Positions 15,828 through 26,093 of a stretch of 64,000 bases of DNA are shown here, one piece after another. This stretch comes from Magnetospirillum fulvum (GTDB lineage Bacteria; Pseudomonadota; Alphaproteobacteria; Rhodospirillales; Magnetospirillaceae), in the NCBI RefSeq assembly GCF_900108475.1, contig NZ_FNWO01000006.1, positions 232,356 to 296,355 of the forward strand. The letters are read 5' to 3'. Both the position numbers and the translations under genes were made by a program. Position 1 is the stretch's first letter; every line of letters begins with the position of its first letter. Below the pieces are notes generated by a model. That model did not search any database and was not told the origin of the DNA. It saw nothing but the letters and a program-made list of their open reading frames with translations.

Positions 15828-16841
15828 ATGCGCGTTCATGAAACCGATGCGGTGGTGGTGGGAGCGGGACCGGTCGGGCTGTTCACGGTCTTTCAGTGCG
15901 GCATGGTCAAGGTTCGCTGCCATGTCGTCGATGCCCTCAGCCATGTTGGCGGCCAATTGTCGGCGCTGTACCCGGAAAAGCCGATCTACGACATTCCGGG
16001 CCATCCCCGCATCCTGGCCTCGGCGTTGGTCGAGCGTCTGAGCGCGCAGGCCGCGCCGTTCGAGCCGGTCTTCCATCTGGGCGTCACCGCCACCACCCTG
16101 ACCGCCGAGCCGGACGGGCGATGGCGGATGGGGCTGGGCAACGGCGAAGAGATTGTCGCCCGTGCGGTGATCCTGGCCTCGGGCGGCGGGGCCTTTGCCC
16201 CCAAGCGGCCGCCGCTCGACGGGCTGGAGCAATATGAAGGAAGCGGCGTGTTCTATAGCGTGCCCCGGCGCGAGGCGTTTCGCGACAAGCGGATCGTGAT
16301 CGCGGGCGGCGGCGATTCGGCGGTGGATTGGGCGATCTCGCTGTCCGAGATCGCGGCGAAGGTCAGCGTCGTCCACCGCCGCCCCCGCTTTCGCGCGGTC
16401 CCCGGTGCCGAGGCGGATTTGCTGCGGCTGGCCGAACAGGGACGGATCGAGTTGGTGATCCCGACCCAGTTGCACGCGCTGGAGGGTCATGACGGCCAGT
16501 TGGAAGCGGTGATCGTCGCGACGCTGGAGGGCGAGACGCGACGGCTGCCCGCCGACGCCCTGCTCGCCTTCTTCGGTCTGTCGGGCGATGTCGGCCCGGT
16601 CGCCGGGTGGGAACTGGCGATGGATGGCCATTGCGTCATCATCGACCCCGCCAGCGGAGCCGCCAGCCGCCCCGGCATCTTCGCCTGCGGCGACATCTGC
16701 ACCTATCCGGGCAAGCTGCGTCTGATCCTCACCGGCTTTGCCGAAGCGGCCCGCGCCGCCCATTCCGTCCACGACGTCGTCCATCCCGGCGCGGCGCTGC
16801 ATTTCGTCCATTCCACCACCGCCGGTGTGCCCGGTCCCTAG
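15828..16841 (+). CDS. Thioredoxin reductase-like ferredoxin/flavodoxin-NADP+ reductase
   Basis: A 337-residue flavoprotein: FAD-binding VVGAGPVGLFTVF near the N-terminus, GGQLSALYPEKPIYDIPG (typical of this reductase type), NADP-binding IAGGGDSAVDWA, and the FAD-contacting IFACGDICTYPGK near the C-terminus. It lacks the thioredoxin reductase redox-active CxxC, which fits the TrxR-like ferredoxin-NADP reductases (Bacillus YumC type). Such enzymes can supply reduced ferredoxin. The start at 15828 precedes the first beta strand. The stop TAG is formed at the junction with an inserted element. Confidence 0.85.
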   Translation: MRVHETDAVVVGAGPVGLFTVFQCGMVKVRCHVVDALSHVGGQLSALYPEKPIYDIPGHPRILASALVERLSAQAAPFEPVFHLGVTATTLTAEPDGRWRMGLGNGEEIVARAVILASGGGAFAPKRPPLDGLEQYEGSGVFYSVPRREAFRDKRIVIAGGGDSAVDWAISLSEIAAKVSVVHRRPRFRAVPGAEADLLRLAEQGRIELVIPTQLHALEGHDGQLEAVIVATLEGETRRLPADALLAFFGLSGDVGPVAGWELAMDGHCVIIDPASGAASRPGIFACGDICTYPGKLRLILTGFAEAARAAHSVHDVVHPGAALHFVHSTTAGVPGP

Positions 16842-16949
16842 GGTGCGTTGACACTTACCGCATGAGACGCGCTGCTGGGAAAAATGGCGGGATGGAAGGA
16901 GAAAAGCGATGAGCATAGCGGCGCTATGGTCGAGTTTTTCGACGCACCC
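16841..16949 (+). mobile_element. 109-bp MITE-like element with 11-bp terminal inverted repeats
   Basis: The ends are GGGTGCGTTGA (16841-16851) and TCGACGCACCC (16939-16949), inverted copies with one mismatch. TA at 16839-16840 and 16950-16951 flanks both, like a 2-base target duplication of IS630/IS5-type elements. No transposase is encoded. An internal CATAGC-GGC-GCTATG dyad is present. Removing the element with one TA restores CCC-TAA, a stop codon at the same place, so the insertion left the reductase length unchanged. Confidence 0.7.
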
Positions 16950-16959
16950 TAACGCAAAC

Positions 16960-16989
16960 GGCGCGGCCGGGGGATATCCCGGCCGCGCC
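16960..16989. terminator. Bidirectional hairpin between the reductase gene and guaB
   Basis: GGCGCGGCCGGG (16960-16971) pairs with CCCGGCCGCGCC (16978-16989) around a 6-base loop, a 12-bp stem. On the minus strand it follows guaB and is trailed by GTTTGCGTT. It also lies downstream of the convergent reductase gene. Confidence 0.7.
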
Positions 16990-17032
16990 AGCCTCGGTGT
17001 CGCTTTGGCCGTTTCCGGCCCAGCGGCTGTGG

Positions 17033-18616
<1,584 letters not shown>

Positions 18617-18752
18617 TCAAGGATTCGACGCATCCCGTCGCGCCAGAGGGGGACCCATTTGTCGGGGTTGTGCATCGCCGCACCCTATCGTATAGCTTTC
18701 TCTGGCTCGAGGAATGACTGGTCCGGTCCATGGTCGGCCCCAGGAGACGCGA

Positions 18753-18935
18753 ATGAGACTGTTCAACGCCGTCCTCAATTGCCCGCATTGCGGCGCAACC
18801 TGCGCGCATCGGGTCATGGCCTATGGCGACGGCACCGCCGTTGCGTGGTGCAGCGCCTGCCACAACCCGAAAGAATTGCTGGTCACCCAATTGCGCGAGA
18901 GGCAATCCCGCAAGCCGGACCAGGCGGCGGAATGA
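18753..18935 (+). CDS. Small zinc-ribbon protein, function unknown
   Basis: A 60-residue protein with CPHC (C10, C13) and CSAC (C33, C36), the spacing of a zinc ribbon, plus an extra Cys17. The C-terminus is charged. AGGAGA precedes the ATG. Its stop overlaps the next start (ATGA), so it is coupled to the lipoprotein gene. No characterised family recognised; it could bind nucleic acid or a protein partner. Confidence 0.6.
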   Translation: MRLFNAVLNCPHCGATCAHRVMAYGDGTAVAWCSACHNPKELLVTQLRERQSRKPDQAAE

Positions 18936-19234
18936 TCCGGCGCGGTCCCGTCGCCGCCGCTCTGGCCCTGCTGTGTCTGGCCGGATGCGTTTCCGCCTCG
19001 GTGCCGTGGCGCCACCCCACCCTGCCGCGCGAGCAATGGGGACACGATTATTCCTCTTGCCGCCGTCAGGCCGAACGCGATAGCGGCTGGCGCGAGGACG
19101 ACAATTCCAGCCCCAGCGCCTTTCGCGAATATGACCGCCAGCGGGCCAAGCGTCAGGCCGACGGATCGCTGGCCCTGTGCATGACCGATCTTGGCTATGT
19201 CCCGGCGTCGCGCGGCGAATCCGACCGGCGCTAA
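18932..19234 (+). CDS. Small putative lipoprotein, function unknown
   Basis: A 100-residue protein with a basic N-terminus, hydrophobic core and lipobox LAGC (Cys19), so it should be lipid-anchored in the envelope. The mature part is polar with two further cysteines (SSCRRQ and ALCMTDLGY) that could form a disulfide. The ending CMTDLGY is common in small lipoproteins of this group. The start overlaps the zinc-ribbon stop by four bases. Function unknown. Confidence 0.65.
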   Translation: MIRRGPVAAALALLCLAGCVSASVPWRHPTLPREQWGHDYSSCRRQAERDSGWREDDNSSPSAFREYDRQRAKRQADGSLALCMTDLGYVPASRGESDRR

Positions 19235-19410
19235 TCCCCCCACCCGGCGCGATCGGCGGACCGAAGCCGGTCGCTGCGGATTAGGCTGGCCTGTCGTGAT
19301 GTTGCAAGCCACAATGGTGCGGTGCAGGGAGAGGACCGGAACCATCGGGGCCGTATCCTCGAAATCCCCCGCCGGACCCAAACCCCGCCCCGGCCAGTGA
19401 CGGAGTTTCC

Positions 19411-20532
19411 ATGAGAATCAAACGGATGATCGTCGTGCTGGTCGCCAGCGGCGTGGTGTTCGGCGGTGTTCTGGGGTTCGTGCAGTTCCGCCAGAGCATG
19501 ATCAAATCCTTTTTCGCCAATGCGCCGAAGCCGGTGCTGACCGTCACCGCGACCCCAGCCGTGATGCAGGACTGGCGCGCGGTGGTCCCGGCGGTCGGGA
19601 CGCTACAGGCGGTCAACGGCGTCAATATCAGCAGTTCGGTGTCCGGTCTGGTGCGGTCGATCGGCTTCCAGTCGGGCCAGGACGTCCGCCGCGGCCAGAC
19701 ACTGCTGGCGCTCGACAGCGAGGTCGAACTGGGCGATCTGCGCAGCGCCGAGGCCGAAATGGCGCTGGCCCGGGTCACCTATAACCGCAACGTGTCGCTG
19801 CTGCGCTCGGATACCGTCAGTCAGGCCGCGCTGGACAAGGTCGAGGCCGAATTGAAGGTCAAGGCCGCCCGCGTCGCCGGGCTGCGCGCCACCATCGCCA
19901 AAAAGACCATCCTGGCCCCGTTCGACGGAACGCTGGGCGTCCGCAAGGTCGATCTGGGCCAGTATCTTGAACCCGGCGACACCATCGTCAACCTTCAGGA
20001 TCTGTCCAAGATGCTGTGCGACTTCACGGTGTCGCAGAAAGACCTGGGGGTAGTATCGGTCGGCCAGACGGTGCGGATGACCACCGATTCCTGGCCGGGC
20101 GAAACATTCGAAGGCATCGTTGCCGCGCTTGAGCCCCAGATTGACGCCAAGACCGGGATGATCGGGGTCCAGGCCAGCTTCCCCAACACCCAGCGCCGCC
20201 TGCGTCCCGGCATGTTCGCCAAGATCGAGATCGCGCGGGCCGAAATCGACCGGGCGGTTACCGTGCCCAATTCGGCGGTGTCGTACAACCTGCACGGCGA
20301 TGCGGTGTTCGTGGTGACGGAGACGGCCGGTGCCGACGGAAAGACCATCCGCGCCGTCGAACGCCGGGTGGTGCAGTTGGGTGACCGGCGCGACGGATTG
20401 GTGATGGTGCACAAGGGCGTCGAGGCGGGCGAGTTGGTCGTGACCTCGGGTCAGGTCAAGCTGCAAAACGGCAGCCTGGTCGAGATTGCCGCAACCGATC
20501 CGTTGAAGCCCGCCGCCGCCGCGACGCCCTGA
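19411..20532 (+). CDS. RND efflux periplasmic adaptor (membrane fusion protein)
   Basis: A 373-residue HlyD/AcrA-type adaptor: N-terminal membrane anchor (IVVLVASGVVFGGVLGF), lipoyl-like halves (VSGLVRSIGFQSGQDVRRGQTLLALDS and APFDGTLGVRKVDLGQYLEPGD), a short helical hairpin (about 105-155), and beta-barrel plus membrane-proximal domains. It would link the inner-membrane pump to an outer-membrane channel. No TolC-type gene is next to it, so the channel is probably encoded elsewhere. GGAG lies before the ATG. It is transcribed 62 bases ahead of the pump. Confidence 0.92.
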   Translation: MRIKRMIVVLVASGVVFGGVLGFVQFRQSMIKSFFANAPKPVLTVTATPAVMQDWRAVVPAVGTLQAVNGVNISSSVSGLVRSIGFQSGQDVRRGQTLLALDSEVELGDLRSAEAEMALARVTYNRNVSLLRSDTVSQAALDKVEAELKVKAARVAGLRATIAKKTILAPFDGTLGVRKVDLGQYLEPGDTIVNLQDLSKMLCDFTVSQKDLGVVSVGQTVRMTTDSWPGETFEGIVAALEPQIDAKTGMIGVQASFPNTQRRLRPGMFAKIEIARAEIDRAVTVPNSAVSYNLHGDAVFVVTETAGADGKTIRAVERRVVQLGDRRDGLVMVHKGVEAGELVVTSGQVKLQNGSLVEIAATDPLKPAAAATP

Positions 20533-20594
20533 TCCCTCGTCCCTCGCACGCGGACACCAGACGCCGGCGCATGAGGCCAGAAGGAAAGACCACC

Positions 20595-23500
20595 ATGTTC
20601 GACATCTTCATCAAAAGACCGGTTCTGGCGATGGTGGTCAGCCTGCTGATCCTCTTTATCGGCCTGCGCGCCCTGACCAGCCTGCCGGTGCGGCAATATC
20701 CGGCGATGACCAACACCGTCATCACCATCACCACCACCTTTCCCGGGGCCGACGCCGAACTGATCCAGGGCTTCGTCACCCAACCGATTCAGAAGGCGGT
20801 GGCCACCGCCGAAGGCATTGATTACCTGACCTCGCGCTCGCTGCCGGGCACGAGCATGATCAAAGCCTATATCCGCCTCAACGAAGACCCCGAGGCGGCG
20901 ATGACCGAGGTGATGAGCAAGGCCAACGAGGTGCGCACCTTGTTGCCGCGCGGCATCAACGATCCGGTCATCAAAAAGGAAACCGGGCAATCCTTCGCCT
21001 CGGCCTATCTCGATTTTTCCTCCGACCGTCTCAGCCAGCAGCAAATCACCGATTACGTGATGCGGGTGGTTCAGCCCAAGCTGTCGGCGGTGCCGGGCGT
21101 CGCCAATCCCGAATTGTATGGCGGCCAGAAATTCTCGATCCGGGTCTGGATCGACCCGGAAAAGCTGGCTCAGTACGACCTCGGCACCGATGAATTGCGC
21201 ACCGCGCTGACCAGCAACAATTACACCTCGGCGGCGGGCTCGACCAAAGGCTCGTTCGACGTCGTCAGCACCCAGGCCTCGACCGATCTGCGCTCGGTCG
21301 AGGAATTCCGCCAGATGGTGATCAAGCATGACGGAACACAGCTGGTCCGGCTGGGCGACGTCGCCAAGGTCGAGTTGGGGCCGGAAAGCGAGGACATGAG
21401 CGTCTTCGCCAATGGCAGCCGCGCCGTCTTTCTGGGCGTCTTCACCACGCCTGAGGCCAACCCGCTGACGGTGATCCGCCAGATTCGCACCCAAACCTTG
21501 CCCGAACTGGCCGAACAGCTCCCCACCGGCCTGACCGCGCGAATTTCCTACGATTCGACCCTGTTCATCGAGGCCGCGATCCGCGAGGTCGCGATTACCA
21601 TCGCCGAAGCGGCGTTGATCGTGATGGTGGTGATCTTCTTCTTCATGGGCAGCCTGCGCTCGGTGGCGATCCCGGTGGTGACGGTCCCGCTGTCGCTGGT
21701 CGGCGTCGCGATTTTCCTGCTGGCGCTGGGATTCTCGATCAATCTGCTGACCCTGCTGGCGATGGTGCTGGCGATCGGTCTGGTCGTCGATGACGCGATC
21801 GTCGTGGTCGAAAACGTCCACCGCCATATCGAAGAAGGCAAGAATCCGATCGAAGCCGCCTTGGTCGGCACCCGCGAAATCGCCGGGCCGGTGATCTCGA
21901 TGACGATCACCCTGGCCGCGGTCTATGCCCCGATCGCCTTCATGGGCGGACTGACCGGCACCTTGTTCAAGGAATTCGCCCTGACCCTGGCCGGAGCGGT
22001 GGTGGTGTCGGGTGTCATCGCGCTGACGCTGTCGCCGATGATGTGCTCGCGCATTCTGCGCCACGACAGCAACAAGGGCGGCCTGCCCGCGCTGATCGAC
22101 CGCACCTTCGACAAGGTCCGCAACCGGTATGAACGCTGGCTGTCCGCCTCGCTCGACGACCGGCCGACCACCCTGGTTTTCGCCCTGATCGTGCTGGGCT
22201 GCCTGCCGTTCCTGTTCCTGGCGGTGCCGGCCGAACTGGCCCCCGAAGAGGATCAGGGGGTGGTGTTCACCTCCTATCACGGCCCCGCCTCGGCCAACAT
22301 TGATTACATGGATGTGTTCTCGTCCGAGATCAACCAGAAGGTCCACGAGTTCCCCGAGACCGAGAATACCTTTCTTATCAATGGTATGGACGGAGCCAGT
22401 TCGGGCTTTGGCGGCATGGTCCTGACCGGCTGGGACCAGCGCACCCGCGCCGCCAAGACGCTGACCGCCGCCTATCAGAAGAGCCTCAACACGGTTTCGG
22501 GGGTCAAGGCCTCGGTGTTCCCGCCGCCGCCTTTGCCCGGCGTCGATGGCTTGCCGGTCGAGTTCGTGATCTCCTCGACCACCACCTATCCCCAGCTGAA
22601 CGCGCTCCAGGAAGAGATGATCCGCCGCGCCCAGGCCGCCGGGATGTTCGCCTTCGTCGATTCCGACCTGAAATACGAAAGCCCGCAGACCAAGGTGGTG
22701 ATCGACCGCGACAAGGCCGCCGCCTATGGCATCTCGATGCAGCAGATCGGCGACGCCCTGGCGACGATGACCGGCGGCAATTACATCAATCTGGTCAATC
22801 TTCAGGGCCGGTCCTATCAGGTGATTCCGCAAGTCCCGCGCGAATTCCGGCTCGATCCCGCCCAGATGGGCCGCTTCCATATTCGCGGCACCGGCGACAC
22901 CGTGATTCCGCTGTCCTCGCTGGTCACCCTGCGCCAGGAGGTCCAGCCGGTCTCGCTCAACCAGTTCAACCAGTTGAACTCGATCTCGATCACCGCCTTC
23001 CCGATGCCGGGCGCGACCTTGGGCGATTCGCTCGACCTGTTGCGCAACATTGCGGCCGACGTGTTGCCCAAGGACGCCGCGATCGATTACGGCGGCCAGT
23101 CGCGCCAGTTCATCCAGGAAGGCAACGCCCTGGTGATGACCTTCGTCTTCGCCCTGATCATCATCTTCCTGGTGCTGGCGGCGCAGTTCGAAAGCTTCCG
23201 CGATCCGCTGGTGATCATGGTCTCGGTGCCGATGTCGATCTGCGGTGCGCTGATCCCGCTGGCGCTGGGCGTCGCCAGCATGAACATCTATACCCAGATC
23301 GGTCTGGTGACCCTGATCGGCTTGATCACCAAGCATGGCATCCTGATCTGCGAAGTCGCCCGCGAGCAGCAGATCCACCACGGCCTCGACCGCAAGGCGG
23401 CGGTGAAGGTCGCCGCCGGAATGCGGTTGCGCCCGATCCTGATGACCACCGCCGCGATGGTCACCGGCCTGCTGCCGCTGCTGTTCGCCAGCGGGGCCGG

Positions 23501-23663
23501 AGCGGAATCGCGCTTCTCGATCGCGCTGGTGATCGTCGCCGGGATGAGCATCGGCACCCTGTTCACCCTGTTCGTGCTGCCGGTGATCTATACCCTGATC
23601 GCGACCCAGCGCCACGTCGTGCCCGAGGCCGCGACCGAAGCATCGGCCGAGCATCCGGTATGA
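20595..23663 (+). CDS. RND-family efflux pump, inner-membrane transporter
   Basis: A 1022-residue, twelve-helix HAE1/AcrB-like transporter. It begins MFDIFIKRPVLAMVVSLLI and has two large periplasmic loops. The fourth-helix proton-relay region VLAIGLVVDDAIVVVENVHRH carries two adjacent Asp residues. The second half contains QSRQFIQEG and GLITKHGILI. AAGGAAAG precedes the chosen ATG, while the frame is open from 20571. Substrates are likely hydrophobic drugs or toxic compounds but cannot be specified. Its stop overlaps the next gene start (ATGA). Confidence 0.94.
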   Translation: MFDIFIKRPVLAMVVSLLILFIGLRALTSLPVRQYPAMTNTVITITTTFPGADAELIQGFVTQPIQKAVATAEGIDYLTSRSLPGTSMIKAYIRLNEDPEAAMTEVMSKANEVRTLLPRGINDPVIKKETGQSFASAYLDFSSDRLSQQQITDYVMRVVQPKLSAVPGVANPELYGGQKFSIRVWIDPEKLAQYDLGTDELRTALTSNNYTSAAGSTKGSFDVVSTQASTDLRSVEEFRQMVIKHDGTQLVRLGDVAKVELGPESEDMSVFANGSRAVFLGVFTTPEANPLTVIRQIRTQTLPELAEQLPTGLTARISYDSTLFIEAAIREVAITIAEAALIVMVVIFFFMGSLRSVAIPVVTVPLSLVGVAIFLLALGFSINLLTLLAMVLAIGLVVDDAIVVVENVHRHIEEGKNPIEAALVGTREIAGPVISMTITLAAVYAPIAFMGGLTGTLFKEFALTLAGAVVVSGVIALTLSPMMCSRILRHDSNKGGLPALIDRTFDKVRNRYERWLSASLDDRPTTLVFALIVLGCLPFLFLAVPAELAPEEDQGVVFTSYHGPASANIDYMDVFSSEINQKVHEFPETENTFLINGMDGASSGFGGMVLTGWDQRTRAAKTLTAAYQKSLNTVSGVKASVFPPPPLPGVDGLPVEFVISSTTTYPQLNALQEEMIRRAQAAGMFAFVDSDLKYESPQTKVVIDRDKAAAYGISMQQIGDALATMTGGNYINLVNLQGRSYQVIPQVPREFRLDPAQMGRFHIRGTGDTVIPLSSLVTLRQEVQPVSLNQFNQLNSISITAFPMPGATLGDSLDLLRNIAADVLPKDAAIDYGGQSRQFIQEGNALVMTFVFALIIIFLVLAAQFESFRDPLVIMVSVPMSICGALIPLALGVASMNIYTQIGLVTLIGLITKHGILICEVAREQQIHHGLDRKAAVKVAAGMRLRPILMTTAAMVTGLLPLLFASGAGAESRFSIALVIVAGMSIGTLFTLFVLPVIYTLIATQRHVVPEAATEASAEHPV

Positions 23664-24373
23664 GTCCAGAGGAGATCCAGGCCCGCGTTCTTCACCGCGA
23701 CGCCTCGGTGCTGGTGATCGACAAGCCCGCCGGTCTGGCGGTTCATGCCGGACGGGCGGGCGACGATCATCTTGGGCTTTATCTCGACGCCCTGCGCTTT
23801 GGCCTGCCGCGCTCGCCCGAACTGGCGCACCGGCTTGACCGCGATACCTCGGGCTGTCTGGTGCTGGGCCGCCATCGCCGCGCCCTGGCCCGGTTGGGTG
23901 AGATTTTCGCCCAAGGCGACGCCGAGAAGGTTTATTGGGCCGTCGTCGTCGGCCGCCCCCGCCAGGACGAGGGACTGATCGAACTGCCGCTGAAGAAGCG
24001 CGAGGCGAAGTTCGGCTGGCGGATGGAGGTCGATGAGCGCGGCGGCCTGCCCTCGGCCACCCGCTGGCGGCTGCTGGGCAGCGACGGGCGGCTATCCTGG
24101 CTGGAATGTCGGCCGCTGACCGGCCGCACCCACCAGATTCGCGCCCATTGCGCCGCGATCGGCCATCCGCTGGTCGGCGACGTGATCTATGGACGCGGCA
24201 CCGGCACCCTGGCCGGGGACCGGCTGGCGCTCCATGCCCGCGCCGTCACCCTGCCATTCCAGCCAAAGCGACCGCCTGTGTCGGTCACCGCCCCGGTGCC
24301 GGACCATCTCCGCGCCCTGCTGAGCGGATGCGGCTGGACCGAAGAGGGTATTGCTATACTGGCGCCCCTTTGA
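23660..24373 (+). CDS. RluA-family RNA pseudouridine synthase
   Basis: A 237-residue enzyme with the catalytic HRLDRDTSG motif (about residue 55; the second Asp is the catalytic residue) and the later GRTHQIRAH and HPLVGDVIYG blocks. It lacks an S4 domain, as in the smaller RluA-type enzymes. It modifies uridines in rRNA or tRNA; the exact target is unknown. It overlaps the RND pump stop by four bases. The last 20 bases overlap the convergent DUF190 gene. Confidence 0.9.
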   Translation: MSPEEIQARVLHRDASVLVIDKPAGLAVHAGRAGDDHLGLYLDALRFGLPRSPELAHRLDRDTSGCLVLGRHRRALARLGEIFAQGDAEKVYWAVVVGRPRQDEGLIELPLKKREAKFGWRMEVDERGGLPSATRWRLLGSDGRLSWLECRPLTGRTHQIRAHCAAIGHPLVGDVIYGRGTGTLAGDRLALHARAVTLPFQPKRPPVSVTAPVPDHLRALLSGCGWTEEGIAILAPL

Positions 24374-24689
24374 TCACCCGCACCGTTTCCAGGGTGATCA
24401 GCCCGCGCTCGCCTACCAGCGCGGTCAGCCGGTCGAGAAAGCCCTCGATTCGGTCGGGACGGTCGACGATCTCGACCACCAGGGGCAGATCGTCCGACAG
24501 CCGCAGGATCTTGGCGCTGTGCAGCCGCGACGACCGCCCGAACCCCAACGCCCCGCGCAGCACCGTTGCCCCGGCCAGACCGGCGCCACGCGCCGCCAGC
24601 ACCACCGCCTCGTGCAGCGGATGACCGTCCTCGCGGTCGGATTCCCCCATATAGATTCGCAGCAACGCCGCCTCGTCCCGCTGGATCAT
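24354..24689 (-). CDS. DUF190 family protein beside crcB
   Basis: A 111-residue soluble protein. It begins with LLRIYMGESDREDGHPLHEAVV and continues through GLAGATVLRGALGFGRSS and LPLVVEIVDRPDRIEGFL, which matches the DUF190 family, a PII-like fold often encoded with crcB. It starts 11 bases after the crcB stop, so the two are likely co-transcribed. The molecular role is unknown; a regulatory or accessory role in fluoride export is a common guess. Confidence 0.82.
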   Translation of the reverse strand: MIQRDEAALLRIYMGESDREDGHPLHEAVVLAARGAGLAGATVLRGALGFGRSSRLHSAKILRLSDDLPLVVEIVDRPDRIEGFLDRLTALVGERGLITLETVRVIKGAPV

Positions 24690-24700
24690 CCCCTGCCCTC

Positions 24701-25087
24701 CTACCGATTGATCAGTTGGGCCGCGACATGGCCCAGCACCACCGCCCCCAGGCACAGCGCCAGCGATAGCCCGACATTGGCCAGCGCGGGCAGCCACTCG
24801 CCTTCCTGCACCAGCGTCAGGGTCTGGAGGCTGAAAGACGAGAAGGTGGTGAAGCCGCCGCAGACCCCCGCCATGAAAAAGATACGCCCCTCGGCGGGAA
24901 CGAACCACCGCCCGTCCGGCCCGGTCAGGGTGGCGAACAGGCCGATCGCGAACGAGCCCGCGATGTTGATGACCAGCGTTCCCCACGGAAAGGTGCCGCC
25001 GACCGCGTCGGCGATCAGCCCCGACAGCCAGTATCGCAAGGTTCCGCCGATGGCGCTGCCAAGGGCGACGAAGGCATAGGCGAGCAT
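24701..25087 (-). CDS. crcB: Fluoride channel/exporter
   Basis: A 128-residue, four-helix Fluc/CrcB protein. Diagnostic segments are GGTLRYWLSG near the N-terminus, LVINIAGSFAIGLF, and GVCGGFTTFSSFSLQT. It forms a dimeric channel that lets fluoride leave the cell. I looked for a fluoride riboswitch in the roughly 150 bases upstream and did not see the conserved core. It is followed by the DUF190 gene. Confidence 0.93.
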   Translation of the reverse strand: MLAYAFVALGSAIGGTLRYWLSGLIADAVGGTFPWGTLVINIAGSFAIGLFATLTGPDGRWFVPAEGRIFFMAGVCGGFTTFSSFSLQTLTLVQEGEWLPALANVGLSLALCLGAVVLGHVAAQLINR

Positions 25088-25241
25088 CGGAACAGGCTCC
25101 TGGTGTGATGGCTCCCTGATTGCGCCTTGTCCTCCCGCGCGCCGGTTCGGGTCAACTGTAAATCGTACCAGGAACGGACTTGACGATGGTGGAGCGGTCG
25201 GACCACCCTGACCGCCGCTGTTTCCCCCCGGAGGTTTGCCC

Positions 25242-26093
25242 GTGAGTCCGTCTTGTCCCTATATTCTGCCCGATGCCGAGCTTGACCGCTTTTACGCCGA
25301 GGATGTGCCGTTCGGCGATCTGACCAGCCGGACGCTGGGATTGGGGCACCAGCCGGGGCGGATGCTGTTCCAGGCCCGCGGCGCGATGGTCGCCTGCTGC
25401 ACCGAAGAGGCGGCCCGGCTGATCGAACGGGCGGGCGGACGGGTCGAGCGCTGTGTCCCCAGCGGCAGCCCGCGCCAGCCCGGCGACGAAGTGTTGAGCG
25501 CCTCCGGCCCCGCCGCCGGTCTGCTCGCCGCCTGGAAGGTAGCGCAGACCCTGGTCGAGACCGCTTCGGGGATCGCCACCGCCGCCGCCACCATCGTCGC
25601 GATGGCCCGCGCCGTCGCTCCCGGCATCGGTATCGCCTGCACCCGCAAGACCCTGCCGGGAACCCGCGCCGTCGCGGTCAAGGCGATCCTGGCCGGGGGA
25701 GCCTCGCCGCATCGGCTCGGTCTGTCGGACAGCGTGCTGCTGTTTCCCGAACACCGCGCCTTTTTCCCCGACCAGCCGCTTGACGCGATGATCGCCGAGT
25801 TAAAGGCCGCCTGCCCCGAACGCAAAATCGTCGTCGAGGTCACCGACGCCAAAAGCGCGGTTGCCGCCGCCGAGGCCCGCGCCGACGTGGTGCAATTGGA
25901 AAAATTCTCCCCCGACGCCGTTGCCTGGGTCATCAACGCGATCGGCAAGCGGGCCTGCGTCATCGCTGCCGCCGGGGGGGTCAACGCGGGCAACGCCGCC
26001 GCCTATGCCGCCGCCGGAGCCGACGTGCTGGTGACCTCGTCGCCCTATTGGGCCCCGCCCGCCGATATCGCGGTGACGATCACGCCTGCATAA
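25242..26093 (+). CDS. modD: ModD-like protein (nicotinate-nucleotide pyrophosphorylase homologue)
   Basis: A 283-residue protein of the NadC fold. Segments DVPFGDLTSRTLG, GPAAGLLAAWKVAQTLVE, CTRKTLPGTRAVAVKAILAGGASPHR (in order) and LSDSVLLFPEHR fit the ModD subgroup, found in molybdenum loci, better than NadC of NAD synthesis. The start is GTG 25242, seven bases after GGAGG. The biochemical role of ModD is unsettled. No modABC genes are adjacent, although the Mo-nitrogenase genes lie only 3 kb away. Confidence 0.75.
   Translation: MSPSCPYILPDAELDRFYAEDVPFGDLTSRTLGLGHQPGRMLFQARGAMVACCTEEAARLIERAGGRVERCVPSGSPRQPGDEVLSASGPAAGLLAAWKVAQTLVETASGIATAAATIVAMARAVAPGIGIACTRKTLPGTRAVAVKAILAGGASPHRLGLSDSVLLFPEHRAFFPDQPLDAMIAELKAACPERKIVVEVTDAKSAVAAAEARADVVQLEKFSPDAVAWVINAIGKRACVIAAAGGVNAGNAAAYAAAGADVLVTSSPYWAPPADIAVTITPA

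Noticed and set aside
25088..25240. Fluoride riboswitch upstream of crcB
   Set aside because: I looked for the conserved pseudoknot core on the minus strand and did not find it; the GGGAGCCATCACACC segment is not enough.
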